Positions 9,270 to 17,495 are shown, counted from the stretch's first letter. The stretch: DNA of 37,865 nt from Oscillospiraceae bacterium (GCA_910575815.1 CAJTFN010000028.1:1-37865); one strand, 5' to 3'. Numbers and translations are program-made. Notes: generated by a model from the sequence alone, not told the origin.

Positions 9270-9479
9270 TTATTCCACAATCAAAAGTACCTGACCAGCT
9301 TTCACTTTGTCATTAGCAGCCACTTTTACTTCTTTTACCGTGCCATCCAAAGGGCTGGCGATCGGCTGCTCCATTTTCATTGCCTCCATGACGGCTAAAA
9401 CCGTCTTTGTCTTGACGGTGTCACCCTCTTTGACCTTGACCTCCATAACCATTCCGGGAATTCTCGCTTTAATTTCCAT
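9270..9479 (-). CDS. gcdC: Minimal biotin carrier protein of the sodium-pump decarboxylase
   Basis: This small biotinyl protein of 69 aa runs from MEIKARIPGMV. The biotin attachment motif EAMKME is plain, with biotinylated lysine K35, and the domain ends at its natural C-terminus (KVKAGQVLLIVE). It carries CO2 from the carboxyltransferase GcdA to the membrane subunit GcdB. Unlike typical GcdC/OadA carriers it lacks the long Ala/Pro linker and any N-terminal extension. The start is uncertain: ATG 9491 or an upstream codon would add a few residues. It lies about 145 bases after gcdB, the last gene of the decarboxylase set. Confidence 0.88.
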   Translation of the reverse strand: MEIKARIPGMVMEVKVKEGDTVKTKTVLAVMEAMKMEQPIASPLDGTVKEVKVAANDKVKAGQVLLIVE

Positions 9480-9623
9480 ACTTATGACCATACCTTTCCG
9501 CCGCGCCGCAAGGCACAAAAGGGGATGAAATCGGGATGCCAGTGACGCGGCAAACTAAAAATTTACATGTGCCTTTTCCGCAGTTCAATTTAAAACGGTT
9601 TTTCTAACCATGGACAGCTTTCG

Positions 9624-10844
9624 CTATCCGACCAAATGGATGGTACTGACAAAAATGCCCGCTGCAATCGCCGAGGTAATCACACCCGAGATATTCGCTC
9701 CCATGGCCACAGGCAGAATCATGGCAAATGGATTTTCGTCCATCGCCGCATGCTGGGCCAGCTTTGCCGTGGTGGGAACGCAGGACACGCCGGCAATGCC
9801 GGTTACCGGGTTAAATTCTTCGCCTTTGCGCTTATAGAGGAGGTACATCAGCCAGCCGCCCAGGAGACCGCCCACTGCGGATACGGCCAACGCCAGTATT
9901 CCCAACAGCAGGATTACCAAAACAGTGGGATTCAAAATGGTAGAAGCCTCGCACAGCGCACCCAGGAGCACACCAAGAAAGAAGGTAGCGAAATAGGACA
10001 GGCTCTCTTCCAGCAGCTCCGTGTACTTTCCAATCTCTGCTTCTTTGACAGCCATGCCGATAAAAAAGGAGAAAATCAACGGCGCGGCTACAGGCAGCAG
10101 CAGACACAGGACCAGGCAGGAGACGACGATAAAGGTAAACTTGGAACGCTGGGATACCTCCGGCACGTCCACATACATATCGATCCCTCGGTATTTTTTC
10201 GGAACAAGCGCCTTGATAAGAAACGGATAACCCCCATACGTTAGACTCAGGTAGAGATACGCAATAATGGAAATCGGCACAAACAGCTCCGGAGCCAGCA
10301 TCAGGGAGGTAAACAGCACCATGGGACCATCGGCGCCACCAATGGTAGCAACGGCGGCAGAAGCCTGGGGGGACAGGCCAAACAAACTGACGCCCACGAT
10401 CAGCGTCACGAAGGTACCCAGCTCCGCAAAAATTGCAATCAGCATGGAACTCCAGGGCTTTGCCAGAAGATAGCTGATCTCACTGCGTGCTCCGATTCCC
10501 ATAAAGACCAGGCAGGCAATCAAACCGTTGGAAAAGGTAAGGTTGTACACCGGCTGCAGGAAATTGACCTGCATCACATCCATCAATGCTTCTGCGTCCG
10601 ATACCAGGGGGTCCACAAACATGTTGCCAATCGCACCTGTATTCAGAAATAGAACACCCGCGTTGACCGCAATCATCGCAATCCCCATCGGGACCATAAT
10701 CAAAGGCTCCAGCGTACGTTTAAAGCCCAGATATGCCAGCAAAAATCCCAGAGCAATCAGCACGATCCGCGCCGCTGAGACCGCCGGACTTGCCAAGAGG
10801 AAGGTACCGATGCCGGGAAACAGCTGCATCAGCAATTCACTCAT
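9624..10844 (-). CDS. gcdB: Sodium-translocating decarboxylase beta subunit (GcdB/OadB/MmdB family)
   Basis: This 406-aa membrane protein has about ten hydrophobic segments. Two family signatures are present: GGADGP (169-174) with D172 in the sodium-binding region, and NPVTGIAGVSCVPTTAK near the C-terminus, the second conserved re-entrant region. The subunit decarboxylates carboxybiotin and exports sodium ions. Its start codon overlaps the end of the tiny gcdD gene (ATGAGTGA, 8 bases), which implies translational coupling. The identity as glutaconyl-CoA type is taken from the neighbouring gcdA; the beta subunit alone would fit oxaloacetate, methylmalonyl-CoA or malonate decarboxylases equally. 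Confidence 0.93.
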   Translation of the reverse strand: MSELLMQLFPGIGTFLLASPAVSAARIVLIALGFLLAYLGFKRTLEPLIMVPMGIAMIAVNAGVLFLNTGAIGNMFVDPLVSDAEALMDVMQVNFLQPVYNLTFSNGLIACLVFMGIGARSEISYLLAKPWSSMLIAIFAELGTFVTLIVGVSLFGLSPQASAAVATIGGADGPMVLFTSLMLAPELFVPISIIAYLYLSLTYGGYPFLIKALVPKKYRGIDMYVDVPEVSQRSKFTFIVVSCLVLCLLLPVAAPLIFSFFIGMAVKEAEIGKYTELLEESLSYFATFFLGVLLGALCEASTILNPTVLVILLLGILALAVSAVGGLLGGWLMYLLYKRKGEEFNPVTGIAGVSCVPTTAKLAQHAAMDENPFAMILPVAMGANISGVITSAIAAGIFVSTIHLVG

Positions 10845-10968
10845 GATGATCCTCCCCCTTTTCCGGCGCTGTGAATATCCGGTTAATCAGCACAATAACT
10901 CCCACAACCCCGAATGATATCATAGCCATTGCACCATAGGCCAGAAGGGCATATAACACCACATTCAT
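10837..10968 (-). CDS. gcdD: Small decarboxylase membrane subunit (OadG/GcdD-like), 43 aa
   Basis: This is a very short gene found by reading the gap between gcdA and gcdB. It encodes MNVVLYALLAYGAMAMIS, continuing as one membrane helix (about residues 4-31) and a charged tail TAPEKGEDHHE that ends in His residues. A single helix with a polar, metal-binding-like tail is typical of OadG-type subunits that hold the decarboxylase together, though most are longer. ATG 10968 lies 3 bases after the gcdA stop with GAGG upstream, and its stop overlaps the gcdB start by 8 bases. Position and layout make it very likely real. Confidence 0.82.
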   Translation of the reverse strand: MNVVLYALLAYGAMAMISFGVVGVIVLINRIFTAPEKGEDHHE

Positions 10969-10971
10969 CGC

Positions 10972-12741
10972 CTATGCCTCATCTTCCGTACGGAACAGCC
11001 GGTCGAATTCCAATATAGTGCGGGGCAGAAGCATCTGATGATGCGGACAGATGGCGGACGGATTCTGATAGGCCGCAGTGACAAACGCCTGCATGTATTT
11101 CCGCAGGTTTGTCAGGGGAACCACCTCGTCTACCAAGCCGGCTTTTGCGCAATACGCCGCGCTGGACTTTGCCGCATAGTCTGCGATCATCCGATTCATC
11201 TTTTCGATGGTGGGCTCCAGATCCGCTCCCGCCGCGTCGTCGCGTACCAGGCGGCGTCCATACATCGCTGATGCAGCCGTTTCGCCGTGCATGACGTAAA
11301 TCTCGGTCGCCACAGTTCCCAGAGAAAAGGCGTTGGTGTCATTTCCCTGGGGCCCGCCCAGCACATAATGCGCGGCGGCACTGCCCTTGCGCAGTGTGAT
11401 CTCCAGCATTGGGAGACCGGAATTCTGAATGGAATAAATCAGGCTCTGTCCAAGGCCCAGAAGTTCTGCCTTTTCCGCCTCATTTCCCACATCAATGCCA
11501 CTGGTGTCCTGAAGCCACAGCATCGGAATATGGTCCCGGGCACAGAGTGCCACAAACTCATTCATCTTAATCAATCCCTGACGGTAGAGTTTTCCGCCCA
11601 CGCCGAAGGACTCCTTGCGGTACTCCGGATAATCCAACAAAAAGCCCTGCACATTTGTCACAAGGCCTACCAGCAGTCCGTCTACCTTGGCAAGACCGGT
11701 CATCACCTCGGGGCCATAACCGCTCTTGTATTCCATAAAGACGGAATCATCTACCAGACGGGCAATGAGTTCCCGCACCTCATATGCGCGGCGGGCATTG
11801 GCGGGGAACAGGGAGTACAGATCCTCCAGCGGGTAAGCGGGCTCCTTCGGCGTATCAACCCGGAAAAATTCCGGATTATAGGACGGCAGATATCCCACAT
11901 ATTTCCGGATGGCATCCAGTAAAGCATCCTCCGTGTCATAAACCTCCCGCATGAACCCAGTGACATCATGGTGAATCTGGACGGTTCCAGGGACACTCTT
12001 CTGGATGTTTTTCTGGGCTTCGATCAGTTCCTTTGCGGACTCCAGATCCAAACACCCGTTGGGAGTCATCCCCCCCACGATGCCGGTTCCGCCAACGGCC
12101 ATGTTGGCGTCCTTGTGGGCGAGGATAATGGTGGGGCTGATGGAGTGGTAGCCGCCTCCCGCCGGGTTCGTCCCGTATATGCCAACAATCACAGGGATTC
12201 CCAGCTGATTCAGCTCCGCGTTCCTGTAGAAGGGAGTGCCGCCGCCACGCCGATTCGGGTACACCTTCTCCTGCTCGTCAAACTTCACACCGGAGCAGTT
12301 GAGAAGGTAAATCAGAGGAATTCTCAGACGTTTTGCCGTATCTGAGGCCCGCAGCAGATTATCCGCCTGACCGGGCACCCACGCGCCAGCCAACTTCTTG
12401 TTGTCGGATGCCACGATTACAGCCCATTTCCCGCCAATTTTACCCAAGCCCTTGACGATACCCGTTGAACCGCTGGCATTTTCCTGGGGATTATACAGGC
12501 TGTTCAGCGGCAGCCAGCTTCCCTCATCTACCAGTCGCTCGATCCGCTGCATGGCGCTGAGCTGACCAGAGGCGTTCAAGTCTGTGGTGGGTTTCCCATT
12601 TTCCAGGACCGTCTGAATCTGATCCGCTATGGCGCTCTCCGCCTCTTTCAGGCTCTGTTCATTCTCGGCATCGCGCTCAAACAGCGTCTCCCCCAGTTTT
12701 TCCATCTGCTGAAAATAACGGGGCATAGAGTATTCATTCAT
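10972..12741 (-). CDS. gcdA: Glutaconyl-CoA decarboxylase carboxyltransferase (alpha) subunit
   Basis: This 589-aa protein starts at MNEYSMPRYFQ, matching the N-terminus of Acidaminococcus GcdA (587 aa, MNFYSMPRYFQ) as I remember it. Shared runs include ASDNKKLAGAWVPGQA, EKVYPNRRGGGTPF, PVIVGIYGTNPAGGGYHS, KGYGPE-like and YVLGGPQGNDTNAFS. It is a tandem crotonase-fold carboxyltransferase that moves the CoA-ester carboxyl group to biotin. The frame runs 53 codons further upstream into the preceding gene, but that part is unlike GcdA and is not translated. GcdA, D, B and C together form a membrane sodium pump driven by decarboxylation of glutaconyl-CoA to crotonyl-CoA. Related substrates cannot be excluded, but similarity to true GcdA is strong. 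Confidence 0.92.
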   Translation of the reverse strand: MNEYSMPRYFQQMEKLGETLFERDAENEQSLKEAESAIADQIQTVLENGKPTTDLNASGQLSAMQRIERLVDEGSWLPLNSLYNPQENASGSTGIVKGLGKIGGKWAVIVASDNKKLAGAWVPGQADNLLRASDTAKRLRIPLIYLLNCSGVKFDEQEKVYPNRRGGGTPFYRNAELNQLGIPVIVGIYGTNPAGGGYHSISPTIILAHKDANMAVGGTGIVGGMTPNGCLDLESAKELIEAQKNIQKSVPGTVQIHHDVTGFMREVYDTEDALLDAIRKYVGYLPSYNPEFFRVDTPKEPAYPLEDLYSLFPANARRAYEVRELIARLVDDSVFMEYKSGYGPEVMTGLAKVDGLLVGLVTNVQGFLLDYPEYRKESFGVGGKLYRQGLIKMNEFVALCARDHIPMLWLQDTSGIDVGNEAEKAELLGLGQSLIYSIQNSGLPMLEITLRKGSAAAHYVLGGPQGNDTNAFSLGTVATEIYVMHGETAASAMYGRRLVRDDAAGADLEPTIEKMNRMIADYAAKSSAAYCAKAGLVDEVVPLTNLRKYMQAFVTAAYQNPSAICPHHQMLLPRTILEFDRLFRTEDEA

Positions 12742-12823
12742 TTCATTCAAGACCTTCTTTCCACGCATGATTTCACTCGCGCTCCCGCTCGGCGGGGCGA
12801 TGTGTCCAGGATGCCGGGAGTGC

Positions 12824-13807
12824 TTATTTTCTGCGCGTTTCCCAAACTGCCGGATTGGCCAACCCCCAGGGTCGCTTACCTTCGGACAGGACATCCACAA
12901 CCTGCTGTGCCACGCCCACAGCCATATTAATATTGCCCTCTTTTGTCAACGCCGCCGTATGAGGAGTGGCAACAACGTTTTCCAGTGTGAAAAGCGGATT
13001 GTCGGGGTCTGGCGGTTCACAAGCGGTTACATCCAGCCCGGCCCCAGCCAGGTGACCGTTTGTCAACGCAGCGTACAACGCCGCTTCGTCAACCAGAGTG
13101 CCACGGGCTGTGTTAATCAGGATGCTGCCCTCCGGCATCAGAGACAGCGCCCGTTCTCCGATCAGTCCCACCTCAGACCCCGGCGCGTGCAGCGTGACAA
13201 GGTTGCTGTTTCTCAGCAGCTCGTCCATATCGGTGGTCAGCCGGCCATCCAGTCCCATGGAGTCAAACCGTTCCTGAGTCACATAAGGGTCAAAGCCGAT
13301 GATCGTTGCACCGAAGCCCCGTGTGCAGATTTCCGCAACCCGGCGGCCGATGTTTCCCAGCCCGAAGACACCCACCGTTTTCCCCTTTAACTCACTGTTA
13401 ATCACATTCAGGCGGCACTGATAGTTCTTCTCCCGCATCAGCTTGTAACTGAGACTGCACGTCTTTTTCATAACATCCAGCATCAGCCCCACCGTCTGCT
13501 CGGCCACCGCGTTGGCATTGGCCCCTGGCGTATAGGCCACCGGGATATTGGCTCGGCTCGCGGCGTCCACATCAATGGTATCCAGACCAACGCCATGCCG
13601 CCCAATCACCTTGCACGTTTCCGCCCGCTCAATTACCGAGGCCGGTAGCTTCACCATGCCCCGGACAATGATTGCATCATACTCCGCAACGACCGCACAG
13701 AGGCCCTCTTCAGAAACATCACTGGGAATATCAACCTGAAATCCGGCATCCTCCAGAATTTTCATGCCGGCCTCATCCATCCGCTGCAAAAGCAACAGCT
13801 TTTTCAT
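12824..13807 (-). CDS. D-isomer-specific 2-hydroxyacid dehydrogenase (SerA-like)
   Basis: This 327-aa NAD-dependent dehydrogenase has the usual family length. Motifs: RHGVGLDTID in the catalytic domain, the Rossmann dinucleotide fold GVFGLGNIGRR, INTARGTLVDE with the catalytic Arg, a later acidic residue in TACEPPD, and the catalytic His in TPHTAALT. It interconverts a 2-oxoacid and a D-2-hydroxyacid. GGAGG lies 8 bases before ATG 13807; a GTG three codons earlier overlaps the korC stop but is less well placed. Located between the Kor and Gcd genes, it could reduce 2-oxoglutarate to 2-hydroxyglutarate. The sulfolactate dehydrogenase SlcC also belongs to this broad family. Substrate unproven. 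Confidence 0.88.
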   Translation of the reverse strand: MKKLLLLQRMDEAGMKILEDAGFQVDIPSDVSEEGLCAVVAEYDAIIVRGMVKLPASVIERAETCKVIGRHGVGLDTIDVDAASRANIPVAYTPGANANAVAEQTVGLMLDVMKKTCSLSYKLMREKNYQCRLNVINSELKGKTVGVFGLGNIGRRVAEICTRGFGATIIGFDPYVTQERFDSMGLDGRLTTDMDELLRNSNLVTLHAPGSEVGLIGERALSLMPEGSILINTARGTLVDEAALYAALTNGHLAGAGLDVTACEPPDPDNPLFTLENVVATPHTAALTKEGNINMAVGVAQQVVDVLSEGKRPWGLANPAVWETRRK

Positions 13808-13812
13808 ATACG

Positions 13813-14373
13813 TCACCTCCCAGTTTCAAGGGCCTGAACCGCCTCAACGCCGCCCCAGAAGGCTTTGCGGTTGATCTCCTCCGTTCCCCGGGGAACACGT
13901 TCCAGAATCTCGTCGATCATATTCTGATTCTGGATCAGCTTTGTGCGCTCACAGATGGCACCCAGGGCGGTCACATTGGCAAGCATGGTCCGTCCCGCCT
14001 TCTCCTGGCTGATGGCCGTGATCGGAAGGGGAATCACTTCACAGTCATGCCCGTCCAGCGCACTGGTATCCTCGACAAAGACGGTGTCAATAATGATGAT
14101 GCCCCCTTCTTTCACACGAGGAGCGTATTTGTTGAAGGCGGCCTGTGACATGGCCAAGACAATGTCCGGCGTTGTGACCTTGGCGTAATTTATGTCTCCC
14201 TCGTTGCTGACAATTACTTCGGAACAGCACTCGCCGCCTCGGGCCGCAATTCCGTACACCTGGTCCTGCGTGGCGTTGATGCCTTCGTGCACAACTGCGG
14301 CTTCCGCCAGCAGAACACCTGCCAGAATTAGTCCCTGGCCACCGAATCCGCTCAAAATGACTTCGTTTCTCAT
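13813..14373 (-). CDS. korC: 2-oxoacid:ferredoxin oxidoreductase gamma subunit
   Basis: This 186-aa subunit opens with VILSGFGGQGLILAG, the hallmark of the gamma domain of PFOR/KOR-type enzymes, followed by QVYGIAARGGECCSEVIVS. It overlaps korB by four bases (ATGA), and the next gene begins within a few bases of its stop. The gamma domain completes the CoA- and TPP-binding assembly together with KorA and KorB. Confidence 0.93.
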   Translation of the reverse strand: MRNEVILSGFGGQGLILAGVLLAEAAVVHEGINATQDQVYGIAARGGECCSEVIVSNEGDINYAKVTTPDIVLAMSQAAFNKYAPRVKEGGIIIIDTVFVEDTSALDGHDCEVIPLPITAISQEKAGRTMLANVTALGAICERTKLIQNQNMIDEILERVPRGTEEINRKAFWGGVEAVQALETGR

Positions 14374-15203
14374 CTGCCCTCTGCCCCCTTTTTCTTCAGC
14401 GCCTTTTGAACCATTTCGTAATAGACCTCGTCAAACGGCTTCCGGTCTGTCCGGTTCACCAACTCACCGATGAGCACTTTCCCCTTCAGTTCCTCTTCCG
14501 ACATGGACTGCGCCTGTTGAACAGTGACGGCCATCTCCTTCTGCATCATCAGCATGTCGTAAGGCGAGCCCATTTTGTTGCGCTTGCCGAAGTTTGTCGG
14601 GCACTGAGAGATTACCTCAACGAAGCTGAATCCCTTGTGCCGGATGGCGTTTTCAATCAGCTTCTGGGTCAGATTGATATGATACGTCGTGCTGCGCGCC
14701 ACATAGGTCGCCCCTGACGCCTTCACCAACTCACAGACGTCAAAGGGATACTCGAAGGTGCTATACTGCGCGGTAGAGGCTAGGCTGGGGTACGGCGTCA
14801 TGGGAGAGTATTGTCCGCCGGTCATTCCGTAGATCTGGTTGTTGATCATCACAACCGTAATATCGATATTCCGGCGGGCCGTGTGAATCAAATGGTTTCC
14901 TCCGATACCGGCTCCATCTCCATCGCCGGTTGCCACAAGGACATCCATTTCCGGCTTCATCATCTTAAAGCCCGTCGCATAGGACAGAGCCCGACCGTGG
15001 GCCGTCTGGAATGTGTGGAAGTCCATAATATTGTTGAAACGGGCGGAGCAGCCTATACCGGTAATCAGAGCGGTGTTGTTCTTGTCCAGTCCACAGGCAT
15101 CAATTGCCCGGATCATAGCCCCGGCAATGGTTCCGTCGCCGCAGCCGGCACACCAGATATGCGGCAGCTTATCCTGCCGGATATAGTCCATCACATTTGC
15201 CAT
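14370..15203 (-). CDS. korB: 2-oxoacid:ferredoxin oxidoreductase beta subunit (TPP-binding)
   Basis: This 277-aa TPP-binding subunit shows HIWCAGCGDGTIAGAM near the N-terminus, ATGDGDGAGIGGNH (the GDG metal/TPP motif), and INNQIYGMTGGQYSPMTPY, typical of KorB. It catalyses oxidative decarboxylation of a 2-oxoacid, with CoA, to an acyl-CoA and reduced ferredoxin. GGGAG lies 8 bases before ATG 15203; a GTG two codons upstream is an alternative that would overlap korA. The architecture (separate alpha, beta, gamma and ferredoxin) and sequence fit 2-oxoglutarate-type enzymes, though branched-chain or 2-oxoadipate substrates remain possible. Confidence 0.93.
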   Translation of the reverse strand: MANVMDYIRQDKLPHIWCAGCGDGTIAGAMIRAIDACGLDKNNTALITGIGCSARFNNIMDFHTFQTAHGRALSYATGFKMMKPEMDVLVATGDGDGAGIGGNHLIHTARRNIDITVVMINNQIYGMTGGQYSPMTPYPSLASTAQYSTFEYPFDVCELVKASGATYVARSTTYHINLTQKLIENAIRHKGFSFVEVISQCPTNFGKRNKMGSPYDMLMMQKEMAVTVQQAQSMSEEELKGKVLIGELVNRTDRKPFDEVYYEMVQKALKKKGAEGR

Positions 15204-15205
15204 GT

Positions 15206-16336
15206 TCACATCTCCCTCACTTTTTCGATAATTTGCCGGGGGGTGATCTCTGCGCCGTCACAGCGGTTCAGTCCTTCTACCGGGCGATCCGTCGCCAGCC
15301 GAACCTGATCGATCAGCTGTCCCAGATTAATCTCCGGCATCAACACTTTACCGGCTCTTGCGGCATAATCTGCAACAATTGCCCTGGGGAAGGGCCACAG
15401 GGACTGGAGCTGAAGTACCGCCGTCGCCTTCCCCTCCTCGTTCAGTACCTTTTCTGCGTCCTTGGCGGCCCGCGTCACGCAGCCATAGGAGACAATCAGC
15501 ACATCATAATCTTTCGGGCCGAAAAATTGATAGCAGGTGATTTCATCCGCATAATTTTCCAGCTTGCGGTGCAGGCGGGTAATCAGCTTCGCGGCCACTT
15601 CGTTATTCGTATCCGCCGGGAAGCCCTGTTCCGTATGTACGTTGCTGCACATATGATAGCGGTAGGCCGTACCCCGCTCCGCGAAGAACGGAACGGCATC
15701 CTCGCCCGCCGCAAAGGGAGCGTATTCCTCCGGCGGTTTGTCGGTCATTTTTCGATTGATAATTTTGACCGTAGACGGATCGGGCAATTCGATCCGTTCA
15801 CGCAGATGGCCGACAATCGCGTCCGACAGCAGGATTACCGGCTGACGAATCAGCTCCGACAGGTTAAATGCCTTGATGGTCAACTCATAGCACTCGGTAA
15901 CCGTGGCCGGGCTCAGCACAATGATAGGATGGTCTCCATGGCAGCCCCAACGAGCCTGCATAACGTCCATCTGAGAGGGCAGAGTAGACATGCCGGATGC
16001 GGGACCACCCCGCATGACATCCACAATCACTACCGGAATCTCCATCATGGACGCAATGCCAATTCCCTCCTGTTTCAGGGAAAAACCAGGGCCGGAGGTG
16101 GCTGTCAGGCATTTTCCGCCTGCCATAGACGCACCGATGGCTGCGCCCATGCTGGCGATTTCGTCTTCCATTTGCAAAAAGACGCCGCCCACCAGGGGAA
16201 GCCGGGCTGACATTCCCTCCGTAATTTCACTGGCGGGAGTAATGGGATATCCCGCAAAGAAGCGGGCGCCGGCAACGATTGCACCTTCGACCAGCGCCTC
16301 GTTCCCCTGCATAAAGCGTACCGTCGAATTACTCAT
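15206..16336 (-). CDS. korA: 2-oxoacid:ferredoxin oxidoreductase alpha subunit
   Basis: This 376-aa subunit has the alpha-subunit signature FFAGYPITPASEITE (27-41), then QMEDEIASMGAAIGASMAG and the TSGPGFSL loop, matching KorA/VorB. The C-terminal half contains the conserved VSYGCVTRAAKDA segment. Its ATG overlaps the korD stop by four bases (ATGA), and korB follows after two bases. Together with D, B and C it forms the ferredoxin-reducing complex. Reduced ferredoxin would feed hydrogenase, Rnf or electron bifurcation elsewhere in the genome (inference). Confidence 0.94.
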   Translation of the reverse strand: MSNSTVRFMQGNEALVEGAIVAGARFFAGYPITPASEITEGMSARLPLVGGVFLQMEDEIASMGAAIGASMAGGKCLTATSGPGFSLKQEGIGIASMMEIPVVIVDVMRGGPASGMSTLPSQMDVMQARWGCHGDHPIIVLSPATVTECYELTIKAFNLSELIRQPVILLSDAIVGHLRERIELPDPSTVKIINRKMTDKPPEEYAPFAAGEDAVPFFAERGTAYRYHMCSNVHTEQGFPADTNNEVAAKLITRLHRKLENYADEITCYQFFGPKDYDVLIVSYGCVTRAAKDAEKVLNEEGKATAVLQLQSLWPFPRAIVADYAARAGKVLMPEINLGQLIDQVRLATDRPVEGLNRCDGAEITPRQIIEKVREM

Positions 16337-16536
16337 TTCTTCACTTCCTCCACTTTGATTGCAAAATCAGGGCAGCGCAGCTGGCACTGCCCACAGCCGA
16401 TACACAACTCCGGATGATTTACGCTGAGCTTCCCGTTCACGGCAATACCCAGCACCTTCTGGGGGCAGAACCCCACACAGATCCCGCAGCCCTTGCACCA
16501 GGCTTCCTGCACGAGTAGTCTGAATTCTTTTTTCAT
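16333..16536 (-). CDS. korD: 2-oxoacid:ferredoxin oxidoreductase ferredoxin-like delta subunit
   Basis: This 67-aa dicluster ferredoxin carries two CxxCxxCxxxC-type clusters: CKGCGICVGFCP and CIGCGQCQLRCP. It is the electron-transfer subunit of KorDABC. AAAGGA is better spaced for ATG 16536 (MKKEFRLLV) than for the ATG three codons upstream. The stop overlaps the korA start by four bases, so the four Kor genes are tightly coupled. Confidence 0.92.
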   Translation of the reverse strand: MKKEFRLLVQEAWCKGCGICVGFCPQKVLGIAVNGKLSVNHPELCIGCGQCQLRCPDFAIKVEEVKK

Positions 16537-16581
16537 ATCGTTCATTCCTTTCTCAGATCTTGACCGATCTCTCTTACGCTT

Positions 16582-17346
16582 TTATTTTCCCTTGAATACA
16601 GGAGGACGCTTTTCCAGGAATGCTTGAACTGCTTCTGTTTTGTCTTCCGTTCCCCACAACTCCCGAATAGCCTCAGACTCTGCGTCAATGGTCTCCTGCA
16701 TCAGGCTTTCCGAAGCTTTGACCAAAACCTCCTTTGCCTTCAACAAAGCCATCGGCGCCTTGGCAGCCATTTTCTCCGCCAATTCCACACAGCGCGGCAT
16801 CAAGTTCTCCTGGGACACGACCTCATCCACCAGTCCGACACGAAGCGCTTCTTCCGCGGTGATGCTCTCTCCCGAATAAACCATCTTCCGCACGGTTCCC
16901 GAAGTCCCGATTGAGGCGGCGTAGGGAATCGCTCCGATAATTCCCATATTGATCTCGCTCAGATTCAGCTTTGCGCTCTCACAGGCAATGCGGATATCAC
17001 ATACCAGCGCAAGCGCACAGCCTCCGCCGTAAGCCAGGCCATTGATTGCACAAATCACCGGCTTGGGGAAATGGCGGATATACTCCCGTATGCCTGCGTT
17101 CTTCTTGGTATAAACCATGCCGGTCCTGCTGCTGAATTTGACGAACTCCTTTACGTCCGCTCCGGCTACAAACGCGCGCTCTCCGGCCCCCGTCAGTATC
17201 ACCACCCGTATCTCGTCGTCAATGGCAAAATCGTGCATGATCTCATACAACGTAAAGTAAGCGTGGGAATCCAACGCATTTACCGGGGGATAGTCGATGG
17301 TGATAATCCCAACGGCTCCCTGCCTGCAAAGAGTAATATCTCCCAT
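16582..17346 (-). CDS. Crotonase-family protein lacking one catalytic glutamate
   Basis: This 254-aa crotonase-fold enzyme has AFVAGADVKEF (59-69, oxyanion hole) and INGLAYGGGCALAL (101-114). In classic enoyl-CoA hydratase the residue after GGGC is Glu (E144 in rat crotonase); here it is A111. The second catalytic Glu is present at E131 (LSEINMG). A single-Glu active site is more typical of enoyl-CoA isomerases or other crotonase reactions than of a hydratase. AGAGGAG lies 7 bases before ATG 17346; the upstream in-frame TTG at 17367 is disregarded. It is the first gene of the catabolic run, about 45 bases ahead of korD. Confidence 0.85.
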   Translation of the reverse strand: MGDITLCRQGAVGIITIDYPPVNALDSHAYFTLYEIMHDFAIDDEIRVVILTGAGERAFVAGADVKEFVKFSSRTGMVYTKKNAGIREYIRHFPKPVICAINGLAYGGGCALALVCDIRIACESAKLNLSEINMGIIGAIPYAASIGTSGTVRKMVYSGESITAEEALRVGLVDEVVSQENLMPRCVELAEKMAAKAPMALLKAKEVLVKASESLMQETIDAESEAIRELWGTEDKTEAVQAFLEKRPPVFKGK

Positions 17347-17408
17347 ATGTTCACTCCTCTTTTTCAAGAATTCTGTAAACTGATTTCCTTTGCTTTATCT
17401 CGATATCA

Positions 17409-17414
17409 ACTATA
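17409..17414 (-). promoter_or_regulatory. Candidate -10 element of the catabolic operon
   Basis: On the minus strand GTATAGT (TATAGT at 17414-17409) is the best -10-like hexamer upstream of the crotonase gene, about 60 bases before its ATG. No convincing -35 element stands 17 bases upstream, which would suit a promoter that needs an activator such as the AraC-type protein encoded next door. Confidence 0.35.
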
Positions 17415-17476
17415 CGGAAAAGAGAACGTTTTGTCTTTGTCCCTCATTCTGTTTTTGTTGCACAATATTTTGGACT

Positions 17477-17495
17477 TTCCTCTGTCTTCCTCTGT
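17477..17495. promoter_or_regulatory. Tandem 9-bp direct repeat, possible AraC-type binding site
   Basis: TTCCTCTGT occurs at 17477-17485 and again at 17487-17495, a 10-base period, roughly one helical turn. It lies 60 to 85 bases upstream of the candidate -10 of the catabolic operon and right after the araC terminator. AraC-family activators commonly bind direct repeats upstream of weak promoters, so this is a reasonable candidate site. Confidence 0.4.
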
